Source of the DNA: Bacillota bacterium
Lineage (GTDB): Bacteria; Bacillota; UBA994; UBA5500
Direction of reading: 5' to 3'
Assembly: GCA_029781045.1 (NCBI GenBank)
Contig: JAKOXL010000029.1
Coordinates: 150,627 to 214,626 of the forward strand
DNA: 64,000 nucleotides
The translations under genes and the position numbers were made by a program. The first letter of the stretch is position 1; every line of letters begins with the position of its first letter. The notes under the pieces were generated by a model. It saw only the letters and a program-made list of their open reading frames with translations, was not told the origin of the DNA and did no database searches. Below, piece by piece: positions 49,908-58,142 of this stretch.

Positions 49908-50561
49908 CTAGGGATTGGTTGCTTCTTGTTCAGTTTCACCGGCCACTTCATAGAGGCCAGCGAAGGAATATCCGGTACGCTCCTCACCCTGTTCTTTGAG
50001 ATAGATAATGCGATCAAGATTGTGATCCTTGTTGAACACCAATGTATATTGTTCCACGCTTTCATTGTCATCGCCCGAGGTTTTCAACACCGTGACCACA
50101 TTAAGGGTATCAATCTTCTGCTGAAAGACAATCATATAGCTCTTATCATGAACTGCTGCCGAAAGCCGGTTCAAAACCTCCGGCATATCAATATAGAAAT
50201 CGGGTAGGTTGTTGGTGGCATAGTCTACCTGCTTCTCTGTCTCCAAGTCGGTGAATGCCCAAACCGTATCCTTCTTTTCCACATCGTATGTGGCCCATTC
50301 GTCATCCCCAGCATAGTACCCAAAGCTAAAAGACTTTATCTCTGGCCAATCGGCCCGTAACCGATCAATGCCCCGATCTGCTATCTTGCGCAACACCCGG
50401 GCTGGGGCACCCGCATAAGTACTAAGGTTAAGATTAGGGAACAGATAGGTCCCGATAAAGATGAGAAAAACAATAATCACAAGTGCAGAAGGTATAATTA
50501 TGTCCCACTGGGGCCCCTTCTTACCTTCGCGGGCAGCCCGCCGCCGTGCTTGTCTGTTCAT
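49908..50561 (-). CDS. Membrane-anchored protein of unknown function
   Basis: I do not recognise this 217-residue protein. It has a strongly basic N terminus (NRQARRRAAREGKKG), one membrane helix (about 22-42, IIIPSALVIIVFLIFIGTYLF) and an extracytoplasmic domain of about 170 residues with alternating strand-like segments (SFSFGYYAGDDEWATYDVEKKD, SYMIVFQQKIDTLNVVTVLKTS, EQYTLVFNKDHNLDRIIYLKEQ). The start ATG follows GGGGAGG; the track ORF starts six codons earlier, overlapping the cobA stop. It follows cobA closely. The domain may be a beta-rich sensor or lipoprotein-like fold, but no function is claimed. Confidence 0.68.
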   Translation of the reverse strand: MNRQARRRAAREGKKGPQWDIIIPSALVIIVFLIFIGTYLFPNLNLSTYAGAPARVLRKIADRGIDRLRADWPEIKSFSFGYYAGDDEWATYDVEKKDTVWAFTDLETEKQVDYATNNLPDFYIDMPEVLNRLSAAVHDKSYMIVFQQKIDTLNVVTVLKTSGDDNESVEQYTLVFNKDHNLDRIIYLKEQGEERTGYSFAGLYEVAGETEQEATNP

Positions 50562-50578
50562 AGTTAACAACCTCCCCA

Positions 50579-51103
50579 TTAATGCTCAATGCCGGCTTGA
50601 GCCGGAATACCTTGACGCCAATGATGCTTAATCTCTCTAACTTCGCTAACTAGATCAGCCGCCTCCTGTAGTCGCTGACTTGCCCCACGACCGGTTAGCA
50701 CCAAAGTCACACTTGGCTGCCTAGTTTCCATCAGTTCCAGGACATCCCTTTCGTTTATAAGCCCGTAGTCAATAGCTACGTTAATCTCATCCAAGACAAT
50801 CAAATCGTAATCACCGCGATTGCTGGCCCGACGTGCCCGTTCAAAAGCGTCTCGCGCTAAGCGGATATCGATCTCATCCGGATTGTCGGCGTTCACGAAG
50901 ACATCGCGACCACACTGCAAAACATCGGCCTGAGGCAAGAAGCGACGCAAGGCTTCCACCTCGCCAGTAGGACGCCCTTTCATAAACTGCACTACAAGAA
51001 CCCTCTGATCATGTCCAAGAGCTCTCAGGACTAACCCCATGGCGGCTGTAGTCTTGCCCTTCCCATCCCCCGTATATACCATTACCAAGCCCTTTCTCTG
51101 CAA
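50579..51103 (-). CDS. cobO: Cob(I)alamin adenosyltransferase, CobA/CobO type
   Basis: A 174-residue P-loop protein. VYTGDGKGKTTAAMGLVLRALGH is the CobA-type Walker A, VLVVQFMKGRPTGEVEAL follows, and the Walker B-like DLIVLDEINVAIDYGLI binds magnesium. It adenosylates cob(I)alamin to make coenzyme B12. The start is TTG, 7 bases from AAAGGAAG; an inner ATG (MVYTGDG) is an alternative. A B12 enzyme such as an amino-acid mutase is not in this window. Confidence 0.93.
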   Translation of the reverse strand: MQRKGLVMVYTGDGKGKTTAAMGLVLRALGHDQRVLVVQFMKGRPTGEVEALRRFLPQADVLQCGRDVFVNADNPDEIDIRLARDAFERARRASNRGDYDLIVLDEINVAIDYGLINERDVLELMETRQPSVTLVLTGRGASQRLQEAADLVSEVREIKHHWRQGIPAQAGIEH

Positions 51104-51238
51104 GCTGCCACTTCCTTTCTCTACGCTATGCTGCTATGAGAGCTACTCCTTAATATGATACGGCAAAGATGTGGATTTTTCCTACCTGCTATGAAAAAGA
51201 GCATGACAGATAGTACTGTGCCACGCCCTCCCGCGGGA

Positions 51239-52489
51239 CTAGTCGCCCCAGCTGCTAACTTCATGCACTTGTAGGCTACGCACATGCTGGGTGCGCCGCC
51301 AGCTGGTGTTTTTGCAGGTAAGCAATCCCCAAACAAACAAGGGCATGTAGATAATGTTGTAAAGGAAGAGAGCTGGAAATACCACCAACAGTGTTCCACT
51401 TAGTCGGGTATCCTGTTTTAGACACCACCACATGTATATGAACTGCACCACCAGTAACAAAATCACTATCCACCCAGGCATAATCTGCGGGAAAAATGCC
51501 ACTGCATACCCCAGGTTATTTACTATGGTCTGGGCTATTGAACAGAGGGTTAGGTACAGGCTGGCCACGATCTGGGCCGAGTTCAGCAAGTAGATGGCTC
51601 CATCTAGATGTCCCCAGTCCCCCCTCTGGAGGAAGCTCCGCAAGAGGAGAGGAAAATAGCGGAAAAACACTTGCCAATGCCCCCGAGCCCAGCGTAAACG
51701 CTGGATAATGGAGGCTCTGAACTCCAGAGGCTTTTCATCATAAATACGCGTTTCGTGGCTCCAAACAGCCTTTACCCCAACCAAGAGACACTGCATCTGA
51801 AACTCCAGGTCCTCGGTCAGAGTGCGGGCTTTCCACCCAATTTCCTGCAAGAGGCTGGCACCCACACAGAATCCGGTACCACCAATAGACACGGGCAAGC
51901 CTATATTGGTCTTAGCCACCTGCCAGGCGCGGTTCATGTAGTAATAGGCAGCTGCATAGGTTAGAGTTATCCAGTTATCGGTAGGGTTCTTGGTGTCTAG
52001 GTAGCACTGGATAAGACGATCTCCTGCATTCAGATGGTTGTTCATAACTGCAAGGAAGTTGCGTTCAACTAGATTGTCTGCGTCAAAGAAGGCCACACCG
52101 TCGTATTCATTGAGATTCAGCTGACGCAAGGCCCAAGCAATGGCATAGGGCTTGCCCTTGGGCTCGCCAATGCCATAATAGTGTTCCAATACCTTAGCAC
52201 CGTGGGCACGGGCGATAGCCGCCGTATCATCCTGGCAGTTATCCGCTATTACATAGACATCATACAACTCGCGAGGATATTCAAGACTCATTAAGTTGTC
52301 TACTAGCGCTCCGATTACCACTTCCTCATCGTGAGCCGGCACCAGAATGAGAAAACGCTTGTTAGGAGCCACATGTGGTGGGGCTTGTGGTGTGCGTAGA
52401 CCAAAAAAGCTAACGGCTAACCAATAGAGCACAATCGCGGTCATCAACAAAGAAAGCAATGAGTTAAAGCCATAGAATATCTTGAGCAT
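51239..52489 (-). CDS. Membrane-bound family 2 glycosyltransferase
   Basis: A 416-residue protein with an N-terminal membrane helix (about 5-25), a GT-A catalytic domain (FLILVPAHDEEVVIGALV; YVIADNCQDDTAA; AFFDADNLVERNFL with the metal DxD; TLTEDLEFQMQCL; QRLRWARGHWQVF with QxxRW) and three to four C-terminal helices. This layout is that of processive or polysaccharide-type GT2 enzymes (BcsA/HasA-like), without a PilZ domain. Acceptor unknown. ATG at 52489 follows GGAAGGAG; the TTG of the track ORF lies within that SD. It stands alone between hydrogenase operon and cobO. Confidence 0.88.
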   Translation of the reverse strand: MLKIFYGFNSLLSLLMTAIVLYWLAVSFFGLRTPQAPPHVAPNKRFLILVPAHDEEVVIGALVDNLMSLEYPRELYDVYVIADNCQDDTAAIARAHGAKVLEHYYGIGEPKGKPYAIAWALRQLNLNEYDGVAFFDADNLVERNFLAVMNNHLNAGDRLIQCYLDTKNPTDNWITLTYAAAYYYMNRAWQVAKTNIGLPVSIGGTGFCVGASLLQEIGWKARTLTEDLEFQMQCLLVGVKAVWSHETRIYDEKPLEFRASIIQRLRWARGHWQVFFRYFPLLLRSFLQRGDWGHLDGAIYLLNSAQIVASLYLTLCSIAQTIVNNLGYAVAFFPQIMPGWIVILLLVVQFIYMWWCLKQDTRLSGTLLVVFPALFLYNIIYMPLFVWGLLTCKNTSWRRTQHVRSLQVHEVSSWGD

Positions 52490-52619
52490 ACCTACTCCTT
52501 CCAACTGCGATGGTACGGCCCTTATAGTAGACGTCTATAGCCCCCGTTGGTTCCCTGGGCCAAAAGCGCCTATTGCCTACTCTAGCAGAATCTGCGAGCG
52601 GAAGCCATAAACGACAGGT

Positions 52620-52661
52620 TACAATAAGTCAACCAAGCTTACGCTGTTGTAAGCTTGGTTG
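52620..52661 (-). terminator. Terminator of the hydrogenase operon
   Basis: A 13-bp perfect stem CAACCAAGCTTAC / GTAAGCTTGGTTG with a 6-base loop, followed on the minus strand by ACTTATTGT. It lies 10 bases past the phosphatase stop. The stem is very stable but the U-run is poor. Confidence 0.75.
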
Positions 52662-52671
52662 CAAAAATGCC

Positions 52672-53847
52672 CTAATAGTACTCCACTATCACTTCTTTCC
52701 CCGTTTGTCGCAACTCCTCGCAGATTTCCTGTACAACTTTCATCTTTATGGCGAGACTTAGGGGCAAGTTGGGATTCTGATGGGCCGGGTTAATAGCTTG
52801 CCCTACCAGAACATGAAGGTGAGTGCAATAGTCCAAAAGCAAACGAGCTAACCTGGAAGCACCGTCGGCTCCACTCAGCTCTCCAATGTCCTGGTAAGAA
52901 GCATCCTTACTCTTAGCTAGACGTATCAACTCCAATGCTCGAGAGAGGGTGAGTACTCCCTCGGTCACCAGATCTACGCCGGGAATGCTGGCCGTCGGAG
53001 GCACGTCGACAGCAGGAAAGTCCAAACTGGTCAGTAGAGGGCGACCACTCACACGACTCACAATCTGTGCTGTTGTGCCCCCACATACCACCTTCTTGCC
53101 TTCTGCCTCCAATAGCTTCTTGGTTACATGTTCATCTAGAGCCGGATCTTTGGGGGGACCAGTGAATAAGGTTACTCGCTGGATGGGCCGAACACGGACC
53201 CCCACTACCGTCGTATCGTCACCCGGCTTGTGCAAGTACAGATTGTCGCAGACATCAGTTAATAATGAAACTACTTTCCGCATATCCTTCTCGTGTTGCA
53301 TCACTTTCTCCAAGTATTGGGCCACATTAGCCCATTGCCAGCCTAGGTTCAACACTCCCCCTACCCCTGCATGCACAACACCATCGGAAAGCAAAAAGAG
53401 AGTGTCTTCTTCCTCCACTGGGAAACGGGCCTCTTTGATACGACGACCGCCCACTTCGCGTACATTCTTGGCAATGGGAACGAGTGTGCCACGTCGCCAG
53501 AGTATGGTTTCAGGACAATCAAACTCTACGAGATAGGCCTCCCGTTGAGCAAAGAAAACCTGTAGGATAAGAAACGTGGAATAGGCTAAGTGCCGCACTT
53601 GACAGACGGGTAGAGTAGCAGCCAAGGTGGCAACCACTTCATCCACAGTCGCTCCCTGCTTTAACATGGAACTAGCAATCTTGGTGGTTAACGTAGCCAA
53701 GATATTGGCTTTAACACCACTCCCTAGTCCATCGGCCAGGACCACGATTACTGAACTGGCAGTTCGGACCACCTCAACACAATCACCACAGAGTTCTTCC
53801 CCGTATTTGCTCAAGCAACGGGAAAAGGTCTCCACATGCAGATTCAT
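52672..53847 (-). CDS. SpoIIE-type PP2C serine phosphatase of the hydrogenase cluster
   Basis: A 391-residue protein whose first 210 residues are a PP2C/SpoIIE phosphatase domain: VIVVLADGLGSGVKANILATLTTKIASSML (metal Asp), LFLLSDGVVHAG and PGDDTTVVGVRV. The remainder (VTLFTGPPKDPALDEHVTKKLLEAEGKKVVCGGTTAQIV...) is a second domain seen in phosphatases linked to H-cluster sensor proteins. It overlaps the sensor gene stop (ATGA), which argues that the pair works together, plausibly in a redox or H2-responsive signalling path. Its phosphoprotein target is not in the cluster. Confidence 0.86.
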   Translation of the reverse strand: MNLHVETFSRCLSKYGEELCGDCVEVVRTASSVIVVLADGLGSGVKANILATLTTKIASSMLKQGATVDEVVATLAATLPVCQVRHLAYSTFLILQVFFAQREAYLVEFDCPETILWRRGTLVPIAKNVREVGGRRIKEARFPVEEEDTLFLLSDGVVHAGVGGVLNLGWQWANVAQYLEKVMQHEKDMRKVVSLLTDVCDNLYLHKPGDDTTVVGVRVRPIQRVTLFTGPPKDPALDEHVTKKLLEAEGKKVVCGGTTAQIVSRVSGRPLLTSLDFPAVDVPPTASIPGVDLVTEGVLTLSRALELIRLAKSKDASYQDIGELSGADGASRLARLLLDYCTHLHVLVGQAINPAHQNPNLPLSLAIKMKVVQEICEELRQTGKEVIVEYY

Positions 53848-55553
53848 CTGCCTTCCTCTTCTCCTTGAACCAACTTGATAAGCTTAAGCAGCAGCATCTT
53901 GGAATCGGCAGTTACTTCGCCTAATAGGCCGGCAATCTCTTGGGCCACGCGCATTTGCTTGTTTATCACCTCTTGGGCCTTTTCCAAGGTTTCAGCTCGC
54001 ACTTGCGATAGGGCCCGTTCTTGCAGTTCAAACTTGGTCACATCCGAGATTACTCCCAGAATCAGATCTTGAGACTGAAGTGGATTAATAGTCTGCATGG
54101 TGACAAGCCCCAAATTCGGATAAACCACCCTTTTGCCCATCACCCACTGACCACTGTCCCGTACAAAACGAAAGTCATCATCGGGGATAATCTTGCCTAG
54201 CGGTTTCCCCTTCACCTTGCTTGCTTGGCGGACAAACATGCGCTCCGCTGCTGGGTTGAAATCTTGAATAATTAGGTCCTTATCCACCACGATGATAGCG
54301 TTGGCCGTCGATTGCATAACCAGATTGGCCAGCGATTCGGCCCGGGAACGCATGTATGGTATGCACATATCCAGCTCCGCCATACCATCGAGTACAGCCG
54401 CCGCCTTTTCCCTGCAGGTGGTGTAACCGCAAGCTCCACAGTTGAGTTCGGCCTCAGGAGTCGTCTTGCCGATCTTGCTCAGAACTCGCTCTATATCCTC
54501 CTGCGAGTGCTTTATAACCTTAATCGGATTAGGCCGATAGTCACAGTCGGTGGCTACACTGGGGAAAGCCTTCTTCTCCATCTTTTGTTGTGGCAAAGCT
54601 GCCTGGAATTCCTGCAAACGTTCTTTGCGCTTGAGCAAGCTCTCCTCCCGTGGCATGCCTGGCCCATCCAGGCAACCACCGCTACAGGCATTGCATTCCA
54701 CCAGGGTGGCCGACGACATCCCTTCTAGCCGCAAACCCTCCAGCAGATCTCTAACCTGCTCTAGCCCACTAGCCTCCAATAGCAGTTGACCTTCCGCATT
54801 CAAGTACTTAAGTATACCACCGGCAGCTGGGTATAAGGCGGCCAGATCTTGATCCAATTCGCACCACTCACTGGCCGGCAAAGCTGCCGGGTTGATACCC
54901 TCTTCCTGCAACCAATTCTTAACTTCGCTATACAGTAGTACACCATCAACCAGACCCGCGTTCTGTGGCCGCGCCGCCTCCTCTTTCTTAGCCAAACAAG
55001 GGCCGATGAACACCACCTGGCATCCGGGGTAATAGGATTTCAGTAAGCGGGCATGCACTAACAAAGGTGATGCCACGGGGGCTAGAAGGGGCACCAAGTC
55101 AGGGTAGTAGAGCTCCACAAGCCGCACCACTGCAGGGCAGGCCGTGGTCAATAGGGGATTGGCTAAGATCCTTCCCCGGTCAAGAAGCTGTTGATAGGCC
55201 CGCGAGACGAGGGCCGCGCCAACGGAAGTTTGACTCACATGGGCAAAACCCAACTGCCTAAGTGCAGTTATCATCTGCCCTAGAGTGGCACCGGGCCAAG
55301 CCGCCGCTAACGACGGAGCAATGCTGACATAGACAGGAGCTTTACCCTGCAACATACTCTGGATAGCAAGGCGATCACTAATTATCTCCTTTGCTTGCTG
55401 CGGACAAACCAAAAGGCAGGTGCCACAAGCTATACAGCGTTCGTCATTTACACAAGCTTGGCCATCCTTAATCTGAACGGCTTTGACGGGGCATAGACGC
55501 ACGCACTTGTAACAATTCTTACAGTTAGCCGTTTTGATACGTAGGACTGCCAG
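53844..55553 (-). CDS. Sensory-type [FeFe]-hydrogenase-like protein with PAS domain (HydS-like)
   Basis: A 569-residue protein in the order: two [4Fe-4S] motifs (CKNCYKCVRLCP, CIACGTCLLVCP), an H-cluster domain (TTACPAV; GPCLAKKEEA; ECNACSGGCLDG), a 4Fe-4S motif of the Fes type (LNCGACGYTTCREKAAAVLDG), a PAS domain (IIVVDKDLIIQDFNPAAERMF) and a C-terminal helix. This is the layout of group C sensory hydrogenases. The track start (55502) would lose the first Cys motif; the frame opens at CTG 55553, 7 bases after GGAGGTG. The proton-shuttle cysteine of catalytic enzymes is replaced by Ala. Likely role: H2 or redox sensing paired with the phosphatase. Confidence 0.87.
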   Translation of the reverse strand: MAVLRIKTANCKNCYKCVRLCPVKAVQIKDGQACVNDERCIACGTCLLVCPQQAKEIISDRLAIQSMLQGKAPVYVSIAPSLAAAWPGATLGQMITALRQLGFAHVSQTSVGAALVSRAYQQLLDRGRILANPLLTTACPAVVRLVELYYPDLVPLLAPVASPLLVHARLLKSYYPGCQVVFIGPCLAKKEEAARPQNAGLVDGVLLYSEVKNWLQEEGINPAALPASEWCELDQDLAALYPAAGGILKYLNAEGQLLLEASGLEQVRDLLEGLRLEGMSSATLVECNACSGGCLDGPGMPREESLLKRKERLQEFQAALPQQKMEKKAFPSVATDCDYRPNPIKVIKHSQEDIERVLSKIGKTTPEAELNCGACGYTTCREKAAAVLDGMAELDMCIPYMRSRAESLANLVMQSTANAIIVVDKDLIIQDFNPAAERMFVRQASKVKGKPLGKIIPDDDFRFVRDSGQWVMGKRVVYPNLGLVTMQTINPLQSQDLILGVISDVTKFELQERALSQVRAETLEKAQEVINKQMRVAQEIAGLLGEVTADSKMLLLKLIKLVQGEEEGR

Positions 55554-55803
55554 GAGAGTTCACCTCCGGTAGGACATGTTTCCGCATCAGTTCCCCGACC
55601 TGCTCCGGAAACACGCCTAAGATCTTCTGCTCGCCCACCTGCACCACGACCCCATGCATACACTGCCCCAGACAGAACCCGGCTTGCAGCTCTATCCGAT
55701 CTTGTAGACCGTGGCAGGCAATGGCGGCCTGCAAAGCCCGAATCACGTCATAAGATCCTTTGAGATGACATGAACTACCGATACACACTTTTATCTGCAG
55801 CAT
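55525..55803 (-). CDS. Thioredoxin-like [2Fe-2S] ferredoxin domain protein
   Basis: A 92-residue protein like the C-terminal part of NuoE: IKVCIGSSCHLKGSYDVI and AGFCLGQCMHGVVVQVGEQ give four cysteines (C-x4-C ... C-x3-C) for one [2Fe-2S] cluster. It may carry electrons to the sensor protein or phosphatase. ATG at 55803 is chosen by family start and GGGGGG SD; the track ORF adds 19 codons. It overlaps the sensor gene's CTG start by 29 bases. Confidence 0.86.
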   Translation of the reverse strand: MLQIKVCIGSSCHLKGSYDVIRALQAAIACHGLQDRIELQAGFCLGQCMHGVVVQVGEQKILGVFPEQVGELMRKHVLPEVNSPGSPTYQNG

Positions 55804-55881
55804 GGGCGGCCCCCCTTCGGAACAGATAAATGGCAGTAGAGGGTCGGCCTCATGGCCCACCCTCCTGCAACTGCTAAAAGG

Positions 55882-56382
55882 CTACTCGTACCTATTCAAG
55901 ATTTCCGGTATTTTGTCGGGAGTCAAACGGCCATAAACATCCTCATTGACCGTCATAACGGGTGCCAGACCGCAGGCTCCTATACAACGTGATACCTCTA
56001 AGGTGAAACGACCATCACTGGAAGTATCGTTCACCTTAATGTTCAAATGCTTCTCTATTGCACTTACTATCTCGGCAGCTCCCCGTACATAACAGGCGGT
56101 GCCTAAGCAAACGGCGATACGATACTTGCCTCGGGGTTTTAGAGAAAAATAGGAGTAGAAAGTGGTTACACCATAGACTTCAGATAACGGCAGATTAAGA
56201 CCTTGTGCCACAAACTTCTGCACGTCCTCTGGTAAGTAACCGAATATGTCTTGAGCCTTATGCAAGACCATGATAAGGGCTCCTTCCATATCTCGGTACT
56301 CTTCAATTACCTTCGCCAGTTCCTCAAAGCGCGGGTCCTGCCCCTGCTGGCAATTGCAGCCAGTACATTTTCTATCTTCCAT
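55882..56382 (-). CDS. hydC: NADH-dependent [FeFe] hydrogenase subunit HydC (NuoE-like)
   Basis: A 166-residue NuoE-type [2Fe-2S] subunit. A helical N-terminal domain (FEELAKVIEEYRDMEGALIMVLHKAQDIFGYLP) precedes VCLGTACYVRGAAEIV and SRCIGACGLAPVMTVNEDVYG, which hold the four cluster cysteines. It links NADH oxidation in HydB to the rest of the complex. ATG at 56382 lies after AAGGAGGAGGG; the track ORF begins 28 codons upstream inside hydA. An extra CTGCNC motif sits at the N terminus. Confidence 0.93.
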   Translation of the reverse strand: MEDRKCTGCNCQQGQDPRFEELAKVIEEYRDMEGALIMVLHKAQDIFGYLPEDVQKFVAQGLNLPLSEVYGVTTFYSYFSLKPRGKYRIAVCLGTACYVRGAAEIVSAIEKHLNIKVNDTSSDGRFTLEVSRCIGACGLAPVMTVNEDVYGRLTPDKIPEILNRYE

Positions 56383-56398
56383 TGCCGTTCCCTCCTCC

Positions 56399-58123
56399 TT
56401 AGTATCGCGAACGCGCGTGATAATGGGTGTGCAACAGCTGATGCGCCTTCTCGCCGTTGGGCTCACCTAAGAAGCTGCGGTAGAGCTCTTGCACCGCCGG
56501 GTTCTCGTGGGACTTGCGTACCTTCTTCAGCATATCCTGACGATAAAGGGCAGTGGCTCGCTTCATCCGAATGTCAGGGTCTTTAGAGAGAGGTTGGCCG
56601 CCGCCTCCTATACATCCACCTGGACAACCCATGATTTCGATGAAATGGTACTCGGCTTCACCCGCCTTAATGCGTTCCAACAAGCGGTTAGCTTGGGCTA
56701 AGCCGTTGGCAATAGCTACCCGCACATCTTGACCGGCAATGCGAACTGTGGCTTCACGCACACCGGCAAAGCCCCGTACCTGTTGAAACTCAACTTCCGG
56801 CAGCTCTTGCCCATCCAGCATTTCCGCTACTGTACGCAATGCAGCTTCCATCACTCCACCAGTGATGCCAAAGATGGTACCCGCGCCAGTGGACATGCCC
56901 ATAGGGAGATCGAACTCGCCCTCTGATAGATTAGCAAAATCAATACCAGCTTCGCGGATCATATTTGCCAACTCACGGGTGGTAATAACCGCATCCACGT
57001 CCCGATATCCGCTGGCCTGCATCTCTGCTCGCGCCGCTTCGGTCTTCTTGGCTGTACAAGGCATAATGGAGACAGAGAAAATGTGGGCCGGATTAATGCC
57101 TGCCTTTTGCGCGTAGTAGGTCTTAGCTAAAGCACCAAACATTTGCTGCGGCGATTTACACGTAGAAACATGAGGCAACATATCCGGATAGAAACGTTCG
57201 CAGTAGCTCACCCAACCTGGACTGCAGGAGGTAATGAGCGGCAGATTCTCCCGTTTCTGAAGTCTAGAGATAAACTCATGGCCCTCTTCCATGATGGTGA
57301 GGTCAGCAGCAAACTGGGTATCAAACACCTGATCAAAACCCAATTTGCGTAAGGCCGTAACCAGTTTTCCGGTTACTAAGGAGCCAGCCCTGAGACCAAA
57401 CTCTTCACCTAGAGCAGCACGCACTGCTGGAGCCACTTGCACGACCACATGGGTCTTGCTATCCTGTAGCGCTTCCCAAACTCGCTCCGTATCATCTTTC
57501 TCCCTCAAAGCAGCAACTGGGCACACATTGATACATTGCCCGCAGCCGACACAAGGACCTTCTGCTAGACCGAGGTTGAAGGGAGTGGTCACAATACTAT
57601 CGGAGCCACGATTGGCCATACCAATGGCACTAACGGACTGGGTTTCAGCGCAGACCCGTACACAACGGCCGCAAAGGATACACTTATTGGGGTCGCGCAC
57701 AACCGAATAGCTACTCTCATCCAGAGCTAAGTCCCGCTTTTCGCCACTGAAGCGCACTTTACGGATTCCCAGCTGACGAGATAGATCTTGCAGTTCGCAT
57801 TCGCCATGCCGGCTGCAAACCAAGCAGTCCTGAGGATGATTGGCGATAAGCAGCTCCACAATCGTTCGACGGGCCCTGCGTACCGCTTCTGAATTGGTCT
57901 TGACCACCATGTTATTGGCAACGGGATAAACGCAGGATGCCACTAGATTGCGCATACCCTCAACTTCTACCACACAGATGCGACAAGCACCTTCAAGCCG
58001 CAATTCGGGGTGATAGCATAGTGTAGGGATGTGCACCCCGATCTTCTGGGCCGCCTCCAGGATGGTGGTACCGGCTTCAACTTCTACTGGATTACCGTCA
58101 ATAGTCAGTTTGATTCGTTCCAT
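56399..58123 (-). CDS. hydA: [FeFe] hydrogenase catalytic subunit HydA
   Basis: A 574-residue hydrogenase. The N-terminal [2Fe-2S] domain has CYHPELRLEGACRICVV; a His-Cys3 [4Fe-4S] site follows (HPQDCLVCSRHGECELQ), then two ferredoxin motifs (CILCGRCVRVCA, CVGCGQCINVCP). H-cluster motifs are TSCSPGW, MPCTAKKTEA and the EIMGCPGGCIGGGGQP region. The C-terminal small-subunit-like tail ends in a His-rich LLHTHYH. It reduces protons with electrons from ferredoxin and NADH. ATG at 58123 starts MERIKLTIDG, matching the family. The TSCSPGW motif has a Ser where many have a second Cys. Confidence 0.95.
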   Translation of the reverse strand: MERIKLTIDGNPVEVEAGTTILEAAQKIGVHIPTLCYHPELRLEGACRICVVEVEGMRNLVASCVYPVANNMVVKTNSEAVRRARRTIVELLIANHPQDCLVCSRHGECELQDLSRQLGIRKVRFSGEKRDLALDESSYSVVRDPNKCILCGRCVRVCAETQSVSAIGMANRGSDSIVTTPFNLGLAEGPCVGCGQCINVCPVAALREKDDTERVWEALQDSKTHVVVQVAPAVRAALGEEFGLRAGSLVTGKLVTALRKLGFDQVFDTQFAADLTIMEEGHEFISRLQKRENLPLITSCSPGWVSYCERFYPDMLPHVSTCKSPQQMFGALAKTYYAQKAGINPAHIFSVSIMPCTAKKTEAARAEMQASGYRDVDAVITTRELANMIREAGIDFANLSEGEFDLPMGMSTGAGTIFGITGGVMEAALRTVAEMLDGQELPEVEFQQVRGFAGVREATVRIAGQDVRVAIANGLAQANRLLERIKAGEAEYHFIEIMGCPGGCIGGGGQPLSKDPDIRMKRATALYRQDMLKKVRKSHENPAVQELYRSFLGEPNGEKAHQLLHTHYHARSRY

Positions 58124-58142
58124 GTACCTGCACACTCCTTTC

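Noticed and set aside
51121-51399. 92-codon minus-strand ORF
   Set aside because: Out-of-frame shadow of the glycosyltransferase C terminus.
52949-53536. Plus-strand ORF of 195 codons
   Set aside because: Antisense to the well-supported phosphatase gene, Ser/Thr/Arg-rich low-complexity translation typical of shadow frames.
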